DNA of 5,720 bases. Origin: Chloroflexota bacterium (GTDB lineage: Bacteria; Chloroflexota; Anaerolineae; Anaerolineales; Anaerolineaceae). Under the pieces are notes generated by a model. The model was given only the letters and a program-made list of their open reading frames with translations, did no database searches and was not told the DNA's origin. Shown in pieces: positions 1 to 4,337 of the stretch (positions within the stretch are counted from its first letter, which is position 1; each line of letters begins with the position of its first letter). The stretch covers positions 1-5,720 of the forward strand of contig JAAZIH010000007.1 of assembly GCA_012800995.1 (NCBI GenBank), read 5' to 3'. A program made the position numbers and the translations under genes.

Positions 1-75
1 CCGTGTGGGGGGTATAATCTTCATGTAGCATTTGCGACTGGCTATCTCGCGGGCAAAACGCTCGCTGAACATTAG
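1..75 (+). CDS. C-terminal end of a probable FAD-dependent oxidoreductase (BaiN/HI0933-like), partial
   Basis: Reading from base 1 in frame 1 gives 24 residues and then a TAG stop at 73-75. The tail contains CGGYNLHVAFATGYLAG followed by KTLAEH. A Gly-Gly-Tyr-Asn-Leu run, a small-residue helix and then Gly-Tyr-x-Ala-Gly is typical, from memory, of the extreme C-terminus of two-dinucleotide-fold flavoproteins of the HI0933/BaiN family, where this segment lies against the FAD. The catalytic domain lies outside the window, so substrate and reaction cannot be read. The stop is only 22 bases before the tnaA start, with no terminator between, so the two genes are probably co-transcribed. It could instead be another flavoprotein with a similar C-terminal FAD-contacting helix. 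Confidence 0.6.
   Translation, partial: PCGGYNLHVAFATGYLAGKTLAEH
13..18 (+). promoter_or_regulatory. Possible internal -10 element (TATAAT) upstream of tnaA
   Basis: A perfect TATAAT preceded by GG lies 79 bases before the tnaA start. It is inside the coding tail of the preceding gene, and the -35 position would fall outside the window. It may be chance. It is listed because the same GGTATAAT string occurs before alr and a near match (GGTAAAAT) occurs before ugd. Confidence 0.22.
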
Positions 76-97
76 AACTAAACAAAAGGAGACCTAA

Positions 98-1477
98 ATG
101 ACCATTCCATTCATCGAACCATTCCGCATCAAAGTTGTGGAAAATATCAAAATGACCACGCGCGAAGAACGCATTGAAGCTTTAAAAAATGCCAAATATA
201 ACGTGTTTGCCGTTCCTGGAGCGGATGTTTTTATTGACCTGCTCACAGACTCCGGCACCGGCGCGATGAGCGATGAACAATGGGCGGCAATGATGCGCGG
301 CGATGAAGCTTACGCTGGTGCCAAGAGTTATTATCGTTTCGAAAAAGCCATTCAGGATATCTTAGGCTTTCCTTATGTTTTACCAACGCATCAGGGTCGC
401 GGTGCTGAAGGCATGCTTTTTGGCGCTATGGTCAAAGCGGGCCAAACCGTGCCCAACAACCGCCACTTTGACACCACTATGGGCAACTTGCAGGTTATTG
501 GCGCCAATCCCGTTGATTTACCTGTTGAAGAATCGGAAGATTCAGAATTAATCGCCCCGTTCAAAGGCAATATGGATCTGGTGAAACTTGAGGAACTCAT
601 CCAGCGCGTTGGCGTTGAAAACATTCCCATTGGTATGCTGACCATCACTAATAACTCCGCTGCGGGTCAACCAGTATCTATGGATAACATCCGCGACACC
701 GCCGCCATTTACAAAAAATACGGCATTCCATTCTTTATCGATGCCTGCCGCTTTGCTGAAAACGCCTGGTTTATCAAAATCCGCGATCCCAAATATAAGG
801 ATGTTCCCGTGCGCGAGATCGTGCGCGAAATGTTCTCGTATGCTGATGGCTGTACGATGAGCGCTAAAAAAGATGCCATCGTTAACATCGGCGGTTTTGT
901 GGCATTCCGCGACAAAGAATTGAAGGGCAAAATCGGCGCGAATTTGATCGTACACGAAGGCTATCTGACCTATGGTGGCTTGGCTGGACGCGATCTGGAT
1001 GCCCTGGCGGTTGGTCTTTACGAAGGTACCGACGAAGAGTATCTCAACTACCGCGAAGCGCACACACGCTATCTGGGTGAAGTGTTGAGTGCGGCAGGCT
1101 TGCCGGTTTACAAGCCAACCGGTGGCCATGCGGTCTATGTGGACGCGGGCAAAGCCTTGCCCTGGATTCCACCCTCACAATTCCCAGCGGTCGCATTGGC
1201 AAATGCCTTGTATATCGAAGGCGGTATTCGCACGGTTGAGATTGGCAGCCTGATGTTCGAACATACCGACCCCGAAACAGGCGAGCAGGTCTATTCACCG
1301 CTTGAACTCCTGCGCTTCACCATTCCCCGCCGTGTTTACACCCGCAGCCATTTGGACTTTATCGGCGAGGTCGCCAAACGCGTCATGGAGAATCCGAAAG
1401 ATATCAAGGGACTGCGTGTCACCTGGGCGCCGGAAGTCCTGCGCCACTTCATGGCTGAGCTTGAGGAAGTGGAATAG
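98..1477 (+). CDS. tnaA: Tryptophanase (tryptophan indole-lyase)
   Basis: This is a cytoplasmic PLP enzyme that splits L-tryptophan into indole, pyruvate and ammonia. At 459 residues it has full length for the beta-eliminating lyase family, a little shorter than E. coli TnaA (471). Visible landmarks are EPFRIKVVE near the N-terminus, LLTDSGTGAMS (48-58), GDEAYAG with the conserved Tyr72, the phosphate-binding QGRGAE (99-104), the PLP-stacking Phe124, and SAKKDA (255-260) with Lys258 as the PLP lysine. Three positions separate tryptophanase from the sister enzyme tyrosine phenol-lyase. Here Asp125 replaces TPL Thr124, Ile382 replaces TPL Arg381, and His450 matches the E. coli His463 position in LRHF. 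All three favour tryptophanase. The ATG at 98 has AAAGGAG (85-91) six bases upstream. No TnaC-like leader peptide is visible and the gap to the preceding gene is only 22 bases, so E. coli-style tryptophan-arrest control is unlikely. Tyrosine phenol-lyase or broader substrate use is the remaining alternative. Confidence 0.87.
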   Translation: MTIPFIEPFRIKVVENIKMTTREERIEALKNAKYNVFAVPGADVFIDLLTDSGTGAMSDEQWAAMMRGDEAYAGAKSYYRFEKAIQDILGFPYVLPTHQGRGAEGMLFGAMVKAGQTVPNNRHFDTTMGNLQVIGANPVDLPVEESEDSELIAPFKGNMDLVKLEELIQRVGVENIPIGMLTITNNSAAGQPVSMDNIRDTAAIYKKYGIPFFIDACRFAENAWFIKIRDPKYKDVPVREIVREMFSYADGCTMSAKKDAIVNIGGFVAFRDKELKGKIGANLIVHEGYLTYGGLAGRDLDALAVGLYEGTDEEYLNYREAHTRYLGEVLSAAGLPVYKPTGGHAVYVDAGKALPWIPPSQFPAVALANALYIEGGIRTVEIGSLMFEHTDPETGEQVYSPLELLRFTIPRRVYTRSHLDFIGEVAKRVMENPKDIKGLRVTWAPEVLRHFMAELEEVE

Positions 1478-1522
1478 CCATTGTCCCTAAGGACTTTGTC
1501 CAATCTCAATTAGATTAAAACA

Positions 1523-1550
1523 GAGAGGCTGGGTTACCCCTGGCCTTTTT
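1523..1550 (+). terminator. Probable intrinsic terminator after tnaA
   Basis: AGGCT (1526-1530) can pair with GGCCT (1542-1546), and GGG (1531-1533) with CCC (1537-1539) around a TTA loop, leaving a two-base bulge. A run of Ts (1546-1550) follows directly. It lies 46 bases after the tnaA stop and well ahead of ugd. A smaller hairpin, GTCC-CTAA-GGAC (1483-1494), sits just after the stop codon and has only a short TTTG tail. Confidence 0.65.
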
Positions 1551-1579
1551 CTTATAGTCTATCGCTCTGTTCAAAATAA

Positions 1580-1587
1580 GGTAAAAT
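1580..1587 (+). promoter_or_regulatory. Candidate -10 region for ugd (GGTAAAAT)
   Basis: TAAAAT at 1582-1587 matches the -10 consensus at five of six bases. It lies downstream of the terminator and 39 bases before the ugd ATG, which would give a leader of about 30 bases. I find no good -35 hexamer at 16-18 bases upstream, so the call rests on position and on similarity to GGTATAAT before alr. Confidence 0.35.
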
Positions 1588-1596
1588 AGACGGCGT

Positions 1597-1608
1597 GCCT
1601 GAACAGGC
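1597..1608 (+). repeat. Perfect inverted repeat in the ugd leader (GCCTGAACAGGC)
   Basis: GCCTG (1597-1601) and CAGGC (1604-1608) are exact reverse complements around AA. The site starts ten bases after the candidate -10 and ends four bases before the purine-rich ribosome binding region (GAAAGGAT, 1613-1620). It could be a dimeric repressor's operator near the transcription start, or a small RNA hairpin next to the ribosome binding site. The structure is seen; the function is inference. Confidence 0.4.
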
Positions 1609-1626
1609 GATTGAAAGGATGAAAAT

Positions 1627-2982
1627 ATGCGCGTAGTCGTTATCGGAACTGGTTATGTCGGTCTAACAACCGCAACTGTGCTTAGTTATATAGGAAATTC
1701 AGTCACCTGCCTGGATATCAACGCTGAAAAAATCACCCAACTCCAACAAGGCATACTGCCTATTCACGAACCACACCTTGACGAAGTTTTCGAGCAAGTG
1801 CGCCACACCATGCGCTTTACCACCGATTATGCCGAAGCCGATCTCCCCAACACCGAAGTCATCATCATCGCGGTTGGCACGCCATCTTTACCCGACGGCA
1901 ATGCTGACTTAGTTTATTTGAGCCAGGCGGCTGAGTCCCTTGCCCAAAATCTGGGTGAAGCCTTTACGCTCATTGTCAACAAATCCACTGTGCCCATTGG
2001 CACGGGAATATGGCTCGAAGGGCGCATTCAAGACCACATCAAAGCTTTAGAAGATGGGGCGACTAAACGAGACTTTAACGTCATCTCAAGCCCAGAATTT
2101 CTCTCGCAGGGCTCGGCATTACGCGATTCATTCTACCCAAACCGTATCATCATCGGCACACAGCACGCGCCCAGCATCGAGCGCTTCAGCCAGCTGTTTG
2201 AACCCATCCATAAACAAAATTTTGAAGCGCCCACATGCCTGCCGCGTCCAGAGGGTTTGCGGAAAGTGCCCATTTTTGTTTGCGATATGATCTCCGCTGA
2301 GACGATAAAATACGCTGCCAACGCGTTTTTAGCGACAAAGATTTCCTTCATCAATGAAATGGGTTATCTTGCGAAAAAAGTTGGCGCGGATGTGGATGCC
2401 ATTTCCAAAGGTCTGGGGCTTGACCCGCGCATTGGCAGCCGATTTCTAAACGCTGGCATTGGCTGGGGGGGCGCCTGCTTTGGCAAAGACACCGCCGCGC
2501 TGGTGGCTACAGCCAGAAAATATGACCTGGGGATGAGCATCGTGCAAGCCGCGCGGGATGTGAACTACGGTTTGAGGCAGTGGATTGTTGACGCGCTGCA
2601 AGAAAAGCTCGGCGATCTGAACGGACGTCGCGTAACGCTTTTGGGCTTTAGTTTTAAACCTAACACCGATGATTTGCGCGACGCGCCTTCCATTGATATT
2701 TCAAAAGAACTTATCAAACGTGGTGCTATCGTCACCGCGCATGACCCCGTCGCGCTCAAAAACGCCCGTCTCTATTATCCAGACCTGGGTGTCATTTATG
2801 AAGATGATCTGAACAAAGCGCTTGAAAGCCCCGAGGCTGTTTTACTGCTTACCGAATGGCAGGATTATTTGCATGTCGACTGGCAAAACGTGCCTCAATG
2901 CGTCATCATCGATGGCCGCAACCATCTGGACCACGTGCGATTGAGAGATTTGGGCTTTGAAACAATCCGCTTTGGTTCTTAA
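1627..2982 (+). CDS. ugd: UDP-glucose 6-dehydrogenase (UDP-glucose/GDP-mannose dehydrogenase family)
   Basis: It oxidises UDP-glucose to UDP-glucuronate with two NAD+, in the cytoplasm, feeding polysaccharide synthesis. The 451-residue protein has the family's three parts: an N-terminal Rossmann domain with GTGYVG (7-12), an acidic Asp30 after the second strand, AVGTP (82-86), KSTVPIGT (119-126) and SSPEFLSQG (154-162); a central dimerisation domain with SAETIKYAANAFLA (223-236) and its conserved Lys228; and a C-terminal domain with FKPNTDDLRDAPS (343-355). The catalytic cysteine is Cys284 in GGACFGKD, where most relatives have GGSCFPKD; Lys287 and Asp288 are kept. A stretch before the SAE motif (about 199-219, containing two Cys) looks longer than in short bacterial forms. 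The ATG follows GAAAGGAT (1613-1620) at good spacing and begins the Rossmann strand directly. A different UDP-sugar or GDP-mannose substrate is possible, but Ugd is the best reading. Confidence 0.88.
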   Translation: MRVVVIGTGYVGLTTATVLSYIGNSVTCLDINAEKITQLQQGILPIHEPHLDEVFEQVRHTMRFTTDYAEADLPNTEVIIIAVGTPSLPDGNADLVYLSQAAESLAQNLGEAFTLIVNKSTVPIGTGIWLEGRIQDHIKALEDGATKRDFNVISSPEFLSQGSALRDSFYPNRIIIGTQHAPSIERFSQLFEPIHKQNFEAPTCLPRPEGLRKVPIFVCDMISAETIKYAANAFLATKISFINEMGYLAKKVGADVDAISKGLGLDPRIGSRFLNAGIGWGGACFGKDTAALVATARKYDLGMSIVQAARDVNYGLRQWIVDALQEKLGDLNGRRVTLLGFSFKPNTDDLRDAPSIDISKELIKRGAIVTAHDPVALKNARLYYPDLGVIYEDDLNKALESPEAVLLLTEWQDYLHVDWQNVPQCVIIDGRNHLDHVRLRDLGFETIRFGS

Positions 2983-2999
2983 TATGCCAAGCTGCTAAG

Positions 3000-3039
3000 A
3001 TTTTGCGATTTCTTTCACCTAACGCGGAAAACGCAAAAT
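3000..3039 (+). repeat. Inverted repeat ATTTTGCG / CGCAAAAT between ugd and alr
   Basis: ATTTTGCG (3000-3007) and CGCAAAAT (3032-3039) are perfect 8-base reverse complements separated by 24 bases, starting 18 bases after the ugd stop. A smaller hairpin, GCG-GAAAA-CGC (3024-3034), overlaps the right arm. No T-run follows, so it is a weak candidate for an ordinary terminator. It may be a factor-binding site or part of a non-canonical 3' end. Confidence 0.35.
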
Positions 3040-3050
3040 GTATTGTTAGA

Positions 3051-3067
3051 TGTCTTTATGCCAGACA
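3051..3067 (+). repeat. Short inverted repeat upstream of the alr promoter (TGTCT / AGACA)
   Basis: TGTCT (3051-3055) and AGACA (3063-3067) are exact reverse complements around a seven-base spacer. The site covers where a -35 element would lie relative to TATAAT at 3081, so it could be an operator or activator site. Five-base arms are short enough to arise by chance. Confidence 0.25.
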
Positions 3068-3077
3068 GATGCGGACT

Positions 3078-3086
3078 TGGTATAAT
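3078..3086 (+). promoter_or_regulatory. Extended -10 promoter for alr (TGG-TATAAT)
   Basis: TATAAT at 3081-3086 is a perfect -10 hexamer and is preceded by TGG (3078-3080), an extended -10 TGn element, which can make up for a missing -35. No good -35 is visible. Transcription would begin near 3092-3094, giving a leader of about 47 bases to the ATG at 3141. This supports 3141 as the start, because any start at or before 3090 would lie upstream of the transcript. Confidence 0.55.
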
Positions 3087-3091
3087 CGAAT

Positions 3092-3105
3092 GCGAACGAA
3101 TTCGC
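3092..3105 (+). repeat. Palindrome at the predicted alr transcription start (GCGAA-CGAA-TTCGC)
   Basis: GCGAA (3092-3096) and TTCGC (3101-3105) are perfect reverse complements around CGAA; the inner CGAATTCG is itself a palindrome. It sits 5-18 bases after the -10 hexamer, so it would span the transcription start. It could be a repressor operator or a 5'-end hairpin that stabilises the mRNA. Confidence 0.35.
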
Positions 3106-3140
3106 TCTTAACAACTGACAAAAGCCACGAAAGCCTCAAA

Positions 3141-4268
3141 ATGCTCTATCAAACCCACGTAAAAATTCATTTAGACAATATCCGCGACAATTTACTCTCC
3201 ATACGCGAAAGGGTTGGGCGAGACGTTAAAATTTTACCAGCGCTCAAAGCCAACGCTTATGGACATGGCTCAGTGGAAGTCGCGCGAGTCGCCGAAGATT
3301 GTGGCATGGATTGGATTGGGATAGCCACCGTTCCTGAGGGAATGGCTATTCGCCAGGCTGGGGTTCGATTGCCTATCCTGAAACTGTCGCCCGCTTTCCC
3401 GGAAGAAATGGAAGCTGCGATCGAAAATGATGTCACGCTCAGTGTGATTGATGTCGATTTCATTCAACATTTGCAGGATACCGCCCGAAGAATGGGCAAG
3501 AAAATCAATGTCCATCTTAAAGTAGACACGGGTATGGGCCGCATCGGTGTGTTACCGGAAATAGCGCCAGAACGCGCGCTCTTTATTGAGAGGGACTGCC
3601 CGAACCTGCATCTCCAAGGGATTTTCACCCATATGCCTGTTGCCGATATGAGTGATTTGGACCCCTATTTATACACGGAAGACCAGATCCAGCGTTTCAA
3701 AAACGTTGTGGAAAACGTAAATCAGGCCATCGGACGTGAGATCGAACTGCCCCATTGCGCCAATTCCGGCGATATTCTTGGCCATAAAAACGCTTTCATG
3801 AAGATGGTAAGACCGGGTATTATGGTTTACGGTTATTATCCCGACTTAACAACACCCAAAACCCTCTTTTTGAAACCGGCTATGAGTTTTTATAGCCGGG
3901 TCAGTTTCGTTAAAAAGGTAAAAGCGGGCACACCCATCAGCTACGGTCAAACCTGGAAGGCTCCGCGAGACACCTTTATTGGCACGGTTCCGGTTGGCTA
4001 TGCGGATGGCTTCAACCGCTTATTTAGCAACCGTGGGCGTATGCTGGTTAACGGTCGTTCCTATCCCGTCGCGGGGCGCGTTTGTATGGACCAAACGATG
4101 ATTGACTTAGGACCCGAAACCGATGTGAAGGTTGGCGATGAGGTGGTACTCATTGGCAAAAGTGGTGATTTGGAAATAACAGCTTACGAGTGGGCAGAGA
4201 AACTAAACACGATTACTTATGAGGTCACAACACAGGTCAATCAGCGCGTAAAACGCTACTATGATTAG
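3141..4268 (+). CDS. alr: Alanine racemase (PLP-dependent)
   Basis: It interconverts L- and D-alanine, supplying D-Ala for peptidoglycan, and acts in the cytoplasm as a dimer. At 375 residues it has normal family length. The N-terminal TIM barrel carries ALKANAYGHG (34-43) with PLP lysine Lys36, VKVDTGMGRIG (127-137 region, Lys127 matching the carbamylated lysine of the Geobacillus enzyme, Arg134), FTHM with His164, CANSGD (206-211) and RPGIMVYG with Arg224, which contacts the PLP ring nitrogen. The C-terminal beta domain gives SYGQTW with catalytic Tyr268, GYADGF (286-291) and RVCMDQTMID (313-322). The frame is open back to an ATG at 3003 and there is an ATG at 3090, but family alignment begins right at MLYQTHVKIHLD, and the promoter at 3078-3086 lies downstream of 3003 and overlaps the region before 3090. 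The ribosome site is weak (GAAAG, 3129-3133). A broader amino-acid racemase activity cannot be excluded. Confidence 0.92.
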   Translation: MLYQTHVKIHLDNIRDNLLSIRERVGRDVKILPALKANAYGHGSVEVARVAEDCGMDWIGIATVPEGMAIRQAGVRLPILKLSPAFPEEMEAAIENDVTLSVIDVDFIQHLQDTARRMGKKINVHLKVDTGMGRIGVLPEIAPERALFIERDCPNLHLQGIFTHMPVADMSDLDPYLYTEDQIQRFKNVVENVNQAIGREIELPHCANSGDILGHKNAFMKMVRPGIMVYGYYPDLTTPKTLFLKPAMSFYSRVSFVKKVKAGTPISYGQTWKAPRDTFIGTVPVGYADGFNRLFSNRGRMLVNGRSYPVAGRVCMDQTMIDLGPETDVKVGDEVVLIGKSGDLEITAYEWAEKLNTITYEVTTQVNQRVKRYYD

Positions 4269-4323
4269 ACTGGCGAGCGCGTTGATGGCATAAAGTGCCC
4301 TGTAAACCAGAGCTGTTTTATTC

Positions 4324-4329
4324 TATAAT
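4324..4329 (+). promoter_or_regulatory. Candidate -10 element immediately before the molybdenum hydroxylase gene
   Basis: A perfect TATAAT ends eight bases before the ATG at 4338. TGTAAA (4301-4306) lies at 17-base spacing but matches the -35 consensus at only three of six positions. If the element is used, transcription would start at about the ATG itself, giving a leaderless or nearly leaderless mRNA. The AAGGG at 4330-4334 is only three bases from the ATG, close for a Shine-Dalgarno site. Alternatively this is AT-rich spacer and the gene is read through from alr. Confidence 0.38.
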
Positions 4330-4337
4330 AAGGGCAT

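Noticed and set aside
548..1129. A 193-codon open frame on the - strand inside tnaA
   Set aside because: It lies wholly within a well-supported gene, shows no recognisable domain, and is best explained as an antisense shadow of tnaA codon use.
1302..1490. A 62-codon + strand frame overlapping the end of tnaA
   Set aside because: It is out of frame with a gene whose conserved C-terminus (LRHF region) is intact, so it is a shadow and not evidence of a frameshift.
4287..4318. Possible terminator after alr: hairpin GGCA-TAAAG-TGCC (4287-4299) with TTTT at 4316-4319
   Set aside because: The stem has only four pairs and the T-run is 16 bases away, so it does not look like an intrinsic terminator; read-through into the hydroxylase gene remains possible.
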